Position numbers and translations under genes: made by a program
The notes under the pieces: generated by a model
Seen by the model: only the letters and a program-made list of their open reading frames with translations
Database searches by the model: none
Told to the model about the DNA's origin: nothing
Source of the DNA: Caballeronia sp. M1242
Lineage (GTDB): Bacteria; Pseudomonadota; Gammaproteobacteria; Burkholderiales; Burkholderiaceae
Direction of reading: 5' to 3'
DNA length: 64,000 nt
Assembly: GCF_017220215.1 (NCBI RefSeq)
Contig: NZ_CP071129.1
Coordinates: 1,116,001 to 1,180,000, forward strand
Shown here: positions 35,116 to 46,788 of the stretch, piece by piece
Layout: each line of letters starts with the position of its first letter
Position numbering within the stretch: the first letter of the stretch is position 1

Positions 35116-35252
35116 ACGGATCGGACCCTCGGTAACGGGCCGTAAGAAAGACGCGCGCCGCTGTAACCTGGCGCGAGCGCGGTTTTCATATCCTTCTGGG
35201 ACCCAGGACCGGCGGATGAAGCCACCGCGCGCCGCCGCGCCGAAGTGACTGG

Positions 35253-35537
35253 ATGGATCGAGAGGATCACGCTTTGAAACATGTCAAAACAGCCCGGCCC
35301 GCCCCAGCGTTCCACCTGCGCGGCTGCCGCGTCTCGGCGCCTCTGCAACAGCCGTTCGGCAGCGGATGCCGGATCGTCGAATGGATCGACGGCGAAGGGC
35401 AGATCTCGCGGCGCGTCGTGTCGGCGGACGTAACGGAGGCCGAAGTCGTCGCGACCATTCGCCGTCACGTCACGGGCCGCAAACACGTGCTCGTGGACGA
35501 CGAGCGTCAGCCGCGCCAGACCTTGCCGCGACGCTAG
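35253..35537 (+). CDS. DUF2866 family small protein
   Basis: A 94-residue frame. A TTG at 35274 with GAGGA about 6 nt upstream may be the true start, giving 87 residues beginning LKHVKTARPAP. The core GCRVSAPLQQPFGSGCRIVEWIDGEGQISRRVV looks like a small beta domain, followed by EAEVVATIRRHVTGRKHVLVDDE. I associate it with DUF2866, a Burkholderia-restricted family, from memory. The function is unknown. It ends 2 bp from the convergent CaiB/BaiF gene. Confidence 0.7.
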   Translation: MDREDHALKHVKTARPAPAFHLRGCRVSAPLQQPFGSGCRIVEWIDGEGQISRRVVSADVTEAEVVATIRRHVTGRKHVLVDDERQPRQTLPRR

Positions 35538-35539
35538 TT

Positions 35540-36565
35540 TTATCGGCCGAGAAAGAGCGGATGCGCTGCCGCTTCCGCCGGCGTGAGCACCGGCGCGACG
35601 CAGCAGTCGAGCGGTTCGAGGAGCGCCATCCATTCGTCGCGCGTGCGCTCGCGGATGCACGCGGCGAGGCGCGCGGTCAGTTCTTTCGCATCCGCGCCGC
35701 CGATCGCCTGCCCGAGACTCCAGTGCCGCGCGGCCCATTCCGGGTGGCCGAGCGCGCCGCATAGCGTCTGCCAGAACTTCAGTTCGAGCGCGCCGACGGC
35801 CACGAACTTGTCGTCCGCCGTGCGATAGACGTTGTAGCAAGGCACGCCGCCGTTGAGCAGGCCGGCTCCCGCCCGCGTGCCCGGCTCGTCGGCATTGGCG
35901 AGCGCGATGTGCGCCATCACGTTGTGGGCGTGAACGGCGTGCGTCATGGAGACGTCGACGAAGCGGCCTTCGCCCCCGCGCGCGACGTGCCAGAGCGCGG
36001 CCAACATTTGCGTCACGGCCGCGAGCGCCCCGCCGAGCAAATCCGCAAGCTGGAAATTGGGCGCGATGGGCGCGCCGTCTGCATCAGCAAGCTGATCCAG
36101 CACGCCCGCATACGCGATGTAGTTCAGATCGTGCCCCGCCTTGTCGGCGAACGGGCCTTTGCTGCCGAACCCGGTGATCGCGCAGTAGACGAGCTTCGGA
36201 TTGACCTGCCGCAGCACGTCGTAGCCGACGCCGAGCCGCGTCATCACCGTCGGCCGGAAGCTCTCGACGAGCACGTCGGCGTCCCTTGCCAGTTCGATCA
36301 ATTTCGCGCGCCCGGCATCGGTCTTCAGATCGAGCGTGAGCGACCGCTTGCCGCGATTCACGATCCGATAGAACGCGCTCGGAGCGCCGCTCGCGCGGTC
36401 GGCGTCGCTTTGCAGCATGGAGCGGGCGTAGTCGCCTTCGCCCGGCGGCTCGATCTTTAGCACGTCCGCGCCGAGTTCGGCGAGGCGCAGCGTGGCCACC
36501 GGACCGGGCAGAAGCCGCGTCAGATCCAGCACGCGAAGACCGGCGAGAGCGGGGGAGGTCGTCAA
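35540..36565 (-). CDS. CaiB/BaiF family protein, alpha-methylacyl-CoA racemase-like
   Basis: A class III CoA-transferase-fold protein of 341 residues. The catalytic set of bacterial alpha-methylacyl-CoA racemase is present at matching spacing: His145 in AGHDLNYIAYAG, Asp175 in LADLLGG and Glu261 in GALELKFW. RVLDLTRLLPGP and GRFVDVSMTHAVHAHN are further family blocks. The protein ends right after AHPLFLGR, some 20-40 residues short of typical relatives, so the C-terminal strand swapped between subunits may be reduced. It follows an ABC-F gene by 21 bp. The physiological substrate is unknown; a role in branched-chain acyl-CoA metabolism is inferred. Confidence 0.85.
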   Translation of the reverse strand: MTTSPALAGLRVLDLTRLLPGPVATLRLAELGADVLKIEPPGEGDYARSMLQSDADRASGAPSAFYRIVNRGKRSLTLDLKTDAGRAKLIELARDADVLVESFRPTVMTRLGVGYDVLRQVNPKLVYCAITGFGSKGPFADKAGHDLNYIAYAGVLDQLADADGAPIAPNFQLADLLGGALAAVTQMLAALWHVARGGEGRFVDVSMTHAVHAHNVMAHIALANADEPGTRAGAGLLNGGVPCYNVYRTADDKFVAVGALELKFWQTLCGALGHPEWAARHWSLGQAIGGADAKELTARLAACIRERTRDEWMALLEPLDCCVAPVLTPAEAAAHPLFLGR

Positions 36566-36586
36566 GTCGTCGGTCTCCGTGAAGAA

Positions 36587-38533
<1,947 letters not shown>

Positions 38534-38687
38534 GTCGGAGGGCGGCGAAGAGCGCGGACTGAAGGAAACCGCTATTTTAGACCGGGCGCGTATCCCGCAA
38601 GGGGTCGTCCGTTCGGCTAATGGCGGGCGAACGCGCAGCGGAGTAGCATCGCCTGACTTTCACCCATTTCAACGCGCGGAGCACGGC

Positions 38688-39179
38688 ATGAATTCGACCA
38701 CCGACAGCATCTACGGCTTCACGGCACAGCGGCTCGACGGCACGACCACGAGTCTCGACGCGTACCGCGGCAAGGTGCTGCTGATCGTGAACACCGCGAG
38801 CGAATGCGGTTTCACGCCGCAGTACAGGGGCCTACAGGAGTTGTACACGCTGTACGCAGGGCGCGGCTTCGAGGTGCTCGGCTTTCCGTGCAACCAGTTC
38901 GGCAAGCAGGAGCCGGGCGACGCGGCGCAGATTAGCAGCTTCTGCGAGTCGAACTATGGCGTCACGTTTCCGATGTTCGCGAAGATCGACGTCAACGGGC
39001 CGAACGCGCATCCGCTCTTCAAGTATCTGACGGAGAAGGAGCCGGGCGTGCTCGGGCTGGAGGCGATCAAATGGAACTTCACGAAGTTCCTGATCGACCG
39101 CAACGGGAACATCGTAAAACGCTACGCGCCGATCACGAAGCCCGAGTCCATCGCGGACGACATCGAAAAGCTGCTCTGA
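38688..39179 (+). CDS. Glutathione peroxidase family thiol peroxidase
   Basis: A 163-residue peroxidase that reduces hydroperoxides. The catalytic set is visible: peroxidatic Cys40 in NTASECGFTPQY (Cys, not selenocysteine), Gln74 in FGKQEPG, and Trp129-Asn130 in WNFTKF. Cys68 (PCNQF) and Cys86 are candidate resolving residues, so it may be thioredoxin-dependent like many bacterial members. The ATG at 38688 is chosen over a long in-frame extension to 38298, which lies antisense to the ABC-F gene. It is monocistronic and convergent with cls. Confidence 0.95.
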   Translation: MNSTTDSIYGFTAQRLDGTTTSLDAYRGKVLLIVNTASECGFTPQYRGLQELYTLYAGRGFEVLGFPCNQFGKQEPGDAAQISSFCESNYGVTFPMFAKIDVNGPNAHPLFKYLTEKEPGVLGLEAIKWNFTKFLIDRNGNIVKRYAPITKPESIADDIEKLL

Positions 39180-39184
39180 CGCGC

Positions 39185-40678
39185 TCAGAGAATCGGGGAG
39201 AAGAGCCGAGCGACGTGCATCGCCATGCGCCGCCAGAACGCGGCGCCGCGATAATCGTTGCCGTCGATCTCATACGCATGCGCGAAGTCCACGAGCAGCA
39301 TGCTCTCGACTTCGCGGGCGAAGTCGTGATCGACGGTCAGTACGGTGATCTCGAAGTTCAGCCGGAAGGAGCGGTTGTCGAGATTGGCGCTGCCGACCGA
39401 CGCGGCGATGTCGTCTACGAGCACGACCTTCTGGTGCAAAAACCCCGGCTTGTAGCGGAAGATGCGCACGCCCGCCTGCACGAGATCGTACGCGTACAGC
39501 CGAGACGCGGCGAACACCACGCGATGATCGCGCCGGCTCGGAATGAGAATGCGCACGTCCACGCCGCGCATCACGGCGAGTCGCAGCGCCGAGAACACGG
39601 CTTCATCGGGAATCAGATACGGCGACGTAATCCAGATCCGCTCGCGCGCCGCGTTGATCGCCTCGACGAAGAAGAGCGAGCAGGTCTCCTGTTTGTCGGC
39701 GGGGCCGCTCGAAAGCACCATGCAATGCATGTTCTCGTCCGCATGCGACGCGGGGCCGAGCTCGGGCAGGCGCTGCGTCGCCCAGTACCAGTCTTCGGTG
39801 AAGACGAACTGAATGCTGGCAATCGCCGGCCCGCGCACTTCCACATGCGTGTCGCGCCACGGCGAAAGCCGCGGATTGCCGCCGAGATACTCGACGCCCA
39901 CGTTGTGCCCGCCGACGAATGCGCGCTTGCCGTCGACGACCACGATCTTCCGATGATTACGGAAGTTGATCTGAAAGCGGTGCACGAACTTGCGCTTGGT
40001 CGCGAACGGATGCGCTTCGACGCCGCCCGCGCGCAGCGCATGCACGTAGCGATGCGGCAGGTCGAAGCTGCCGATGCTGTCGTAGAGGAAATAGACGCGC
40101 ACGCCGGCTTTCGCTTTCGCGATGAGCGCGTCCTTCAGCATCTCGCCGAGCGCGTCGGCGCGCACGATGAAGAATTGCACGACGACATACTGTTCGGCCG
40201 CTTCGATGGCCTCCAGGATCGCGGAAAACGTCGCGTCGCCATTGACCAGCACGCGTACGGCGTTGCCGCGCAGAAACGGCATGCCGGAGAGCCGTTGCAA
40301 CGTGCGGATGGTCGGGTTGCCGAGGTATCGCGCGGGGCCGGTGTCGAGTTCGCCGCGCGCGCCGGAAGCGTCGACGAGCGCCGTGCCTGTCGTTGAAGCG
40401 TCGCTGCGGTCGGTCGAATCCCACTCGGTCGGCTTTCTGCGGTTGCGCAGAATCTCGATTTCGAGCCGGCGCTCGTCGATATAACCCGCGAACTTGCTGC
40501 GCCCGAGGAAGAGATACGGAATGAGCGTGAGGTAAGGCATCGCGACGAGCGACACCGCCCACGCGACCGCGCCTTGCGAGGTGCGCGTATTGATAATGGC
40601 GTGGACGGCCGCGATCACGCCGAGCACATGCGCGGCCATCACGAGCGTGCCAACGTGGAGCCAGTCTGCTGCTTGCAT
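39185..40678 (-). CDS. cls: Cardiolipin synthase
   Basis: Makes cardiolipin from two phosphatidylglycerols at the inner membrane. The 497-residue protein has two N-terminal transmembrane helices (about 6-27 and 36-58) and two PLD domains, each with HxK(x)4D: HRKIVVVDG and HQKVVLVDD, followed by GGHN and GSANLDNRSF. The start at MQAADWLHVGT fits relatives; an ATG at 40729 would add 17 polar residues, and neither has a clear Shine-Dalgarno. A GC-rich hairpin and the 13-bp repeat array lie upstream. It reads away from prmB. Confidence 0.94.
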   Translation of the reverse strand: MQAADWLHVGTLVMAAHVLGVIAAVHAIINTRTSQGAVAWAVSLVAMPYLTLIPYLFLGRSKFAGYIDERRLEIEILRNRRKPTEWDSTDRSDASTTGTALVDASGARGELDTGPARYLGNPTIRTLQRLSGMPFLRGNAVRVLVNGDATFSAILEAIEAAEQYVVVQFFIVRADALGEMLKDALIAKAKAGVRVYFLYDSIGSFDLPHRYVHALRAGGVEAHPFATKRKFVHRFQINFRNHRKIVVVDGKRAFVGGHNVGVEYLGGNPRLSPWRDTHVEVRGPAIASIQFVFTEDWYWATQRLPELGPASHADENMHCMVLSSGPADKQETCSLFFVEAINAARERIWITSPYLIPDEAVFSALRLAVMRGVDVRILIPSRRDHRVVFAASRLYAYDLVQAGVRIFRYKPGFLHQKVVLVDDIAASVGSANLDNRSFRLNFEITVLTVDHDFAREVESMLLVDFAHAYEIDGNDYRGAAFWRRMAMHVARLFSPIL

Positions 40679-40769
40679 AGATGCGTTCGATTCGGAGCTC
40701 GATGCGCGCGGATCGCCACGCGAAGCCATACGACGATCGCCGCCGCAAGCGGCGGCGGCGATGCCTTAT

Positions 40770-40834
40770 CTTACCGAACCCGCTTACCGAACCCGCTTAC
40801 CGAACCTGCTTACCGAACCTGCTTACCGAACCTG
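40770..40834. repeat. Five tandem copies of a 13-bp repeat
   Basis: CTTACCGAACCYG is repeated head to tail five times without gaps: the first two copies have C at the variable position and the last three have T. It lies between the prmB stop (40864) and the cls start (40678 or 40729) in an otherwise GC-rich gap. The period is not a multiple of three and no gene covers it. Confidence 0.97.
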
Positions 40835-40863
40835 ACTTGCGCGGCGAATGCCGCTCAGGCCGC

Positions 40864-41748
40864 TCAGGCCGGAAGGTCCGCCGCCTGGATCAGGAACACG
40901 TTGTCGTCGCCGGCGCTGGTCGAAAGCCAGACGAGATCGAGCCCGCCGAGCGCGGCCTCGACGTTCGCCCGCTCGTTGCCGATCTCGACGACGAGCACGC
41001 CGTCTTCGGTCAGCCACTTGCCCGCATCGCGTACGATGCGCCGCACGACGTCCATGCCGTCCGCGCCGCCCGCGAGGGCGAGTTCGGGCTCGTGACGGTA
41101 TTCCTCAGGCAGCGCCTGCATCGCGGTCGCGTTGACGTACGGCGGGTTCGTGATGATGACCTCGTAGCGGGCAGGCGAAAGCGGCGCGTACAGGTCGCCT
41201 TCATGCAGCGCGATGCGGTCCTGCAACCCGTAGTCGTCGACATTGCGGCGCGCGACCGCGAGCGCATCGGCGGAAATGTCGACGGCATCGATATCCGCGT
41301 TTTCAAATGCTTGCGCCGCGAGAATCGCGAGGCACCCGGAGCCGGTGCACAGTTCGAGCACGCGCGTGACGTGGTCCGGATCGGGCACGTATGGTTGCAG
41401 GCCATCCTGCAACAATTCGCCGATGAACGAGCGCGGCACGATCACGCGCTCGTCGACATAGAAACGATGGCCGTGCATCCACGCTTCCTGCGTGATGTAC
41501 GCGGCCGGCACGCGTTCCTTGGCACGGCGCTCGATCACCTGCATGACGGCATCGATTTCGGTGTCGAGCAGGCGGGCGTCCAGAAACGGTTCGAGCGTGT
41601 CGAGCGGCAAGTGCAGCGTATGCAGAATCAGATACGCGGCTTCGTCATAGGCGTTGGTCGAGCCGTGACCGAACGAGAGGCCGGCTTCCGTGAAGCGCGA
41701 GACGCCGAAGCGCAGCAGGTCGCGGACGGTGGTGAAGGGTAGCGCCAT
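40864..41748 (-). CDS. prmB: Ribosomal protein L3 glutamine N5-methyltransferase
   Basis: A 294-residue SAM-dependent methyltransferase of the PrmB/PrmC family that methylates a GGQ-like Gln in ribosomal protein L3. An N-terminal helical recognition domain (1-95) is followed by the SAM motif LELCTGSGCLAILAA (~131-145), DISADALAVAR and the catalytic NPPY at about 199-202. PVPRSFIGELL-type wording (VIVPRSFIGELLQDG) distinguishes PrmB from PrmC. It starts 33 bp after dapE in the same direction. Confidence 0.95.
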   Translation of the reverse strand: MALPFTTVRDLLRFGVSRFTEAGLSFGHGSTNAYDEAAYLILHTLHLPLDTLEPFLDARLLDTEIDAVMQVIERRAKERVPAAYITQEAWMHGHRFYVDERVIVPRSFIGELLQDGLQPYVPDPDHVTRVLELCTGSGCLAILAAQAFENADIDAVDISADALAVARRNVDDYGLQDRIALHEGDLYAPLSPARYEVIITNPPYVNATAMQALPEEYRHEPELALAGGADGMDVVRRIVRDAGKWLTEDGVLVVEIGNERANVEAALGGLDLVWLSTSAGDDNVFLIQAADLPA

Positions 41749-41781
41749 CGAAGGCTCCTTTGTTTTTTTACGGGTAAAGAT

Positions 41782-43008
<1,227 letters not shown>

Positions 43009-43028
43009 TCAGAGCCATCGCACAGAGA

Positions 43029-43379
43029 TCACGCGAACAGCGTCTCGTATTGCTCGGCCGAAAAGCCGAGCGTCTTCACGCGGCCGTTCACGACGACGAC
43101 CGGCCGCTTGATGATCGACGGCTTGTGGATCATCAGCGCGATCGCGCCGGAAGTCGTGTCGGCTTCCGCCTTGTGCACGTCCGAAAGACCGCGCCACGTC
43201 GTGCCGCGCTTGTTGATGAGCTGTTCCAGCGGCACGTCCTTCAGCCAGTCCTGAAGCAGCTTCTCGTTCACGCCGGCCTTCTTGAAGTCGTGGAACTCGA
43301 ACGGCACGCCGTGCTCTTCCAGCCACACGCGCGCCTTCTTCACCGTGTCGCAGTTGGGGATGCCGTACACGACCGTCAT
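43029..43379 (-). CDS. ArsC/Spx family (YffB-like) protein
   Basis: A 116-residue thioredoxin-fold protein: MTVVYGIPNCDTVKKARVWLEEHGVPFEFHDFKK carries a single CxxxK-type motif (Cys10), unlike the CxxC of Spx. RPVVVVNGRVKTLGFSAEQYE forms the C-terminal part. Relatives are annotated as arsenate reductase-like but lack the Arg triad of ArsC, so arsenate reduction is unlikely. A GTG at 43400 would add seven residues. It sits between dapD (23 bp) and dapE, and such genes are often found in dap clusters for unknown reasons. Confidence 0.9.
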   Translation of the reverse strand: MTVVYGIPNCDTVKKARVWLEEHGVPFEFHDFKKAGVNEKLLQDWLKDVPLEQLINKRGTTWRGLSDVHKAEADTTSGAIALMIHKPSIIKRPVVVVNGRVKTLGFSAEQYETLFA

Positions 43380-43402
43380 GGCATTGGAGCCGCGCGCCAC
43401 GA

Positions 43403-44230
43403 TCAGTCGCCTCGCAGCAGTTCGTTCAGGCCGACCTTCGCGCGAGTCTTCGCATCGACCTTCTTCACGATCACCGCGCAGTAGAGGCTGTGCGAGCCGT
43501 CCTTCGAGGGCAGATTGCCCGCCACGACGACCGAGCCCGCCGGAATGCGGCCGTAGCTCACCTGACCGGTTTCGCGGTCATAAATCTTCGTGCTCTGGCC
43601 GAGGTAGACGCCCATCGAAATGACCGAGTTTTCCTCGACGATCACGCCTTCCACCACTTCCGAGCGTGCGCCGATGAAGCAGTTGTCCTCGATGATGACC
43701 GGGTTCGCCTGCAACGGCTCCAGCACGCCGCCGATGCCCACGCCGCCCGACAGGTGCACGTTCTTGCCGATCTGCGCGCATGAGCCGACGGTGGCCCAAG
43801 TATCGACCATCGTGCCCTCGTCGACGTAAGCGCCGATGTTGGTGTACGACGGCATCAGCACCACGTTCTTCGCGATGTACGAGCCGCGGCGCGCAATGGC
43901 CGGCGGCACCACGCGAAAGCCGCCCGCTGCGAAGTCTTCGGCGGTGTAGTTGGCGAACTTCGAGGGCACCTTGTCGTAGAACTGGCTGTAGCCGCCGGCG
44001 GGCATCGGCGCGTTGTCTTCGAGGCGGAACGACAGCAGCACGGCCTTCTTCAGCCACTGGTTCACGACCCAGTCGCCGTCGCGCTTCTCGGCGACGCGCA
44101 AGGCGCCGCGGTCCAGTTGCTCGATGGCGTGCGAGACGGCTTCGCGCACTTCCGCGGGCGCGGCTTTCGCCGACAGCTCGGCGCGGTTTTCCCAGGCGTT
44201 GTCGATGATGCTCTGAAGTTGTTCCGACAT
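43403..44230 (-). CDS. dapD: Tetrahydrodipicolinate N-succinyltransferase
   Basis: Adds succinyl from succinyl-CoA to tetrahydrodipicolinate, the committed step of the succinylase branch. The 275-residue length is that of the family. A left-handed beta-helix of hexapeptide repeats occupies about 100-240 ([48 protein letters not shown]). The start [17 protein letters not shown] is standard; a frame to 44263 adds 11 unlikely residues. dapC precedes it by 48 bp on the same strand. Confidence 0.97.
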   Translation of the reverse strand: MSEQLQSIIDNAWENRAELSAKAAPAEVREAVSHAIEQLDRGALRVAEKRDGDWVVNQWLKKAVLLSFRLEDNAPMPAGGYSQFYDKVPSKFANYTAEDFAAGGFRVVPPAIARRGSYIAKNVVLMPSYTNIGAYVDEGTMVDTWATVGSCAQIGKNVHLSGGVGIGGVLEPLQANPVIIEDNCFIGARSEVVEGVIVEENSVISMGVYLGQSTKIYDRETGQVSYGRIPAGSVVVAGNLPSKDGSHSLYCAVIVKKVDAKTRAKVGLNELLRGD

Positions 44231-44278
44231 AGTGATTTCAAGGATGGAGAGAAGAACCGGCAACGCGTTTAGGACCGT

Positions 44279-45505
44279 TCAGGTGTTCAGCGTGCGGCAG
44301 AATTCGACGATGCGGCGGGCGCCTTCGATACATTCATCGGTCCCGGCAACGAGCGCGATACGCACGAACCCTTCGCCGGGATTCGTGCCATGCGCGGGAC
44401 GAGCGAGATAGGAGCCCGGCAGAACCGTCACATTATAGTCGGCGTACAGGCGCGCGGCGAACTCGGTATCCGTGAGCCCGGTGCGCGAAACGTTCGCCCA
44501 GAGATAGAACGCGGCGTCGGGCAGACGCACGTCGAGCACGTCGGCGAGCATCGGCGTGACCGTGCGGAATTTGCTCGCGTAGAGCGCGCGGTTCTCGCGC
44601 ACGTGCGCTTCGTCCTGCCACGCGGCGATGCTCGCGCGCTGAAACACGGTCGAGAGCGCCGCGCCGTGATACGTGCGATACAGAAGGAAGCTCTTGAGCA
44701 CCGCAGCGTCGCCGGCGACGAAGCCCGAGCGCATGCCCGGCACGTTCGATCGTTTCGAGAGGCTGGACAGCATCACGAGGCGGTCGAAGCCGCGGCCCAG
44801 CAGACGCGCGGCTTCGAGACCGCCGAGTGGCGGCTGCCCTTCGTCGAAGTAAATCTCGGAATAGCATTCATCGGAGGCGATCACGAAGCCGTGCTTGTCC
44901 GAGAGCGCGAAGAGTTCGCGCCAGTTGTCGAGCGTGAGCACGGCGCCCGTCGGGTTGCCGGGCGAGCAGACGTAGAGCAGTTGCGTGCGCGCCCAAATGT
45001 CGTCGGGCACGGCCGAGTAATCGCACGCGAAGTTGCGCGCGGGGTCGCTATTGACGAAGTACGGCTCCGCGCCCGCGAGCAACGCGGCGCCTTCGTAGAT
45101 TTGGTAGAACGGGTTCGGGCAGAGTACGATCGGCGGTTTCGCGCCCGCGAGTTCCTGCGTGCTGCGGCTGTCGATCACCGTCTGCGCGAGCGCGAACAAG
45201 GCTTCGCGCGAGCCGGAAACGGGCAGCACTTCGGTGGCCGCGTCGATGGAAGCGAGTCCGTAGCGCGCCTTCACCCACGCCGCGATGGCTTCGCGCAGCG
45301 GCTCGCTGCCGAGTGTCGCCGGATAGGCAGCGAGGCCGTCGAGCGCGTCGAACACGGCGTCGCGGATCAGCGCGGGCGTCGCATGCTTCGGCTCGCCGAT
45401 GCCGAAGCTGATCGGCGTGAATCCGGCGCGCGGCTCGATGCCCTTGAACAGCGCGCGCAGCTTTTCGAAGGGATACGGCTGGAGTTTCTGGAGAAGTGGA
45501 TTCAC
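44279..45505 (-). CDS. dapC: N-succinyldiaminopimelate aminotransferase
   Basis: A class I PLP aminotransferase producing N-succinyl-LL-diaminopimelate from the DapD product. The 408-residue protein begins NPLLQKLQPYPFEKLRALF, the typical DapC start. The PLP Lys is in LSSLSKRSNVPGMRSGF (~235-251); the Asn and Asp/Tyr cofactor contacts are in CSPGNPTGAVL and ASDECYSEIYFDE. It is the first gene of dapC-dapD-arsC-like-dapE-prmB, so three consecutive lysine-branch enzymes are in one direction. Confidence 0.95.
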   Translation of the reverse strand: MNPLLQKLQPYPFEKLRALFKGIEPRAGFTPISFGIGEPKHATPALIRDAVFDALDGLAAYPATLGSEPLREAIAAWVKARYGLASIDAATEVLPVSGSREALFALAQTVIDSRSTQELAGAKPPIVLCPNPFYQIYEGAALLAGAEPYFVNSDPARNFACDYSAVPDDIWARTQLLYVCSPGNPTGAVLTLDNWRELFALSDKHGFVIASDECYSEIYFDEGQPPLGGLEAARLLGRGFDRLVMLSSLSKRSNVPGMRSGFVAGDAAVLKSFLLYRTYHGAALSTVFQRASIAAWQDEAHVRENRALYASKFRTVTPMLADVLDVRLPDAAFYLWANVSRTGLTDTEFAARLYADYNVTVLPGSYLARPAHGTNPGEGFVRIALVAGTDECIEGARRIVEFCRTLNT

Positions 45506-45708
45506 GGCGTGTCGATTGAGCGATGGACGTCGGGCGGCGGCGAGGCGCCATGCGGCCGCAGCGATCTACGTAGCGGCATGAGAAAGACATCAGATAACGG
45601 GCGATTATACCGCGCGCTTTTGCGCTTCACGGCGCGCGGCGGCAAGGACGACAGACGCATGACACGTAGCGAAACCGTATCGAAATCCACGCGCAGAGGA
45701 GCGCCGCA

Positions 45709-46665
45709 ATGACGCGCCGCCTGCACGACGCGCTGCCCACGCTCGCCATCATGATCGGCGCTTCCGTGTGGGGCTTCGTCTGGTATCCAATGCGCCTGCT
45801 CGCATCGATGGGACTCACCGGCGCCGCCGCCAGCGCGACGACGAGCGGCGCAGCGTGTCTCTTCGTGCTGCTGCTCAAACGCCGCTCGATCCGCACAGTG
45901 TCGTGGCACTGGCTGCTCGCGTGCCTCGGCGTGGCGGCGGGCGTGACGAGCGTGGGCTTCGTCTGGGGCGCGATCCACGGACAGGTCATGCGCGTGCTGC
46001 TGCTGTTCTATCTAACGCCCGCGTGGACCGCCGTTTTCGCGCATTTCATCTTGCGCGACCGCTTGACGCGCGCCGATGCGGCGCTGTCGCTCTTGTCGCT
46101 CGCCGGCGCGGTCACGATGCTCTGGTCGCCCGACCTCGGCGTGCCGCTGCCCGCGAATCTTGCCGAATGGGCCGGGCTCATGGGCGGCATGGGCTTCGCG
46201 ATGAGCAACGTGCTCGTCGTGAAGATCACGCGCGTCATGCCGGGCATGAAGCCGGAGATGCGCACGGCCGTGATCTTCGGCGGCGCGGCGATCGTGGCGT
46301 CCGTCGCCACGTTGTTCGAGCCGATGCCCGCGCCGCCCGCCGCATCGCAGATGGGCACGGTCGCGTTCATCGTGATCGCGCTCGGCGTCGTGCTCGCGGT
46401 CAACAACGTGATCGTGCAGATCGGGCTCGCGCGCGTGCCGGCCAATCGCGCGTCCATCATCATGCTGTTCGAACTCGTGGTGACGGCGCTGTCCTCGTGG
46501 CTCATCGCGGGCGAAGTGCCGGGGCCGCGCGAATGGGCGGGCGGCGCGTGCATCGTGGCCGCGTGCGTGCTGTCGGCATGGGCGCACAGGCAGGGCCGCG
46601 AGCCATCGCAACGGCCGCCCGGCGAGGCCGAACCCGAAAAGAAATCGACACGCGCGATGGTATGA
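45709..46665 (+). CDS. DMT superfamily (EamA domain) transporter
   Basis: A 318-residue inner-membrane protein with about ten hydrophobic helices and two EamA repeats (IGASVWGFVWYPMRLLAS early; GGMGFAMSNVLVVKITRV in the second half). A short charged C-terminal tail ends in KKSTRAMV. GAGGAG about 8 nt before the ATG fixes the start. Members export amino acids or small metabolites; the substrate is unknown. It lies divergent from dapC and upstream of smc, which may be read through from it. Confidence 0.9.
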   Translation: MTRRLHDALPTLAIMIGASVWGFVWYPMRLLASMGLTGAAASATTSGAACLFVLLLKRRSIRTVSWHWLLACLGVAAGVTSVGFVWGAIHGQVMRVLLLFYLTPAWTAVFAHFILRDRLTRADAALSLLSLAGAVTMLWSPDLGVPLPANLAEWAGLMGGMGFAMSNVLVVKITRVMPGMKPEMRTAVIFGGAAIVASVATLFEPMPAPPAASQMGTVAFIVIALGVVLAVNNVIVQIGLARVPANRASIIMLFELVVTALSSWLIAGEVPGPREWAGGACIVAACVLSAWAHRQGREPSQRPPGEAEPEKKSTRAMV

Positions 46666-46788
46666 TGGTGTCCGCTCGCGCCGCGGCAAGCGGCGTCCGG
46701 CGCGCATGAGACCCTCGTCCGCGACCGGCCGCGCCGCGGCTTGTCTGCCGTTCATCCTCCGTCATTCACTTCAAACAGCGATATCGCC

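Noticed and set aside
38775..38830. Selenocysteine-containing glutathione peroxidase
   Set aside because: The active-site codon is TGC (Cys) and no in-frame TGA occurs.
40770..40834. CRISPR or replication iterons
   Set aside because: The 13-bp units are directly contiguous with no spacers, and no replication initiator gene or DnaA boxes are nearby.
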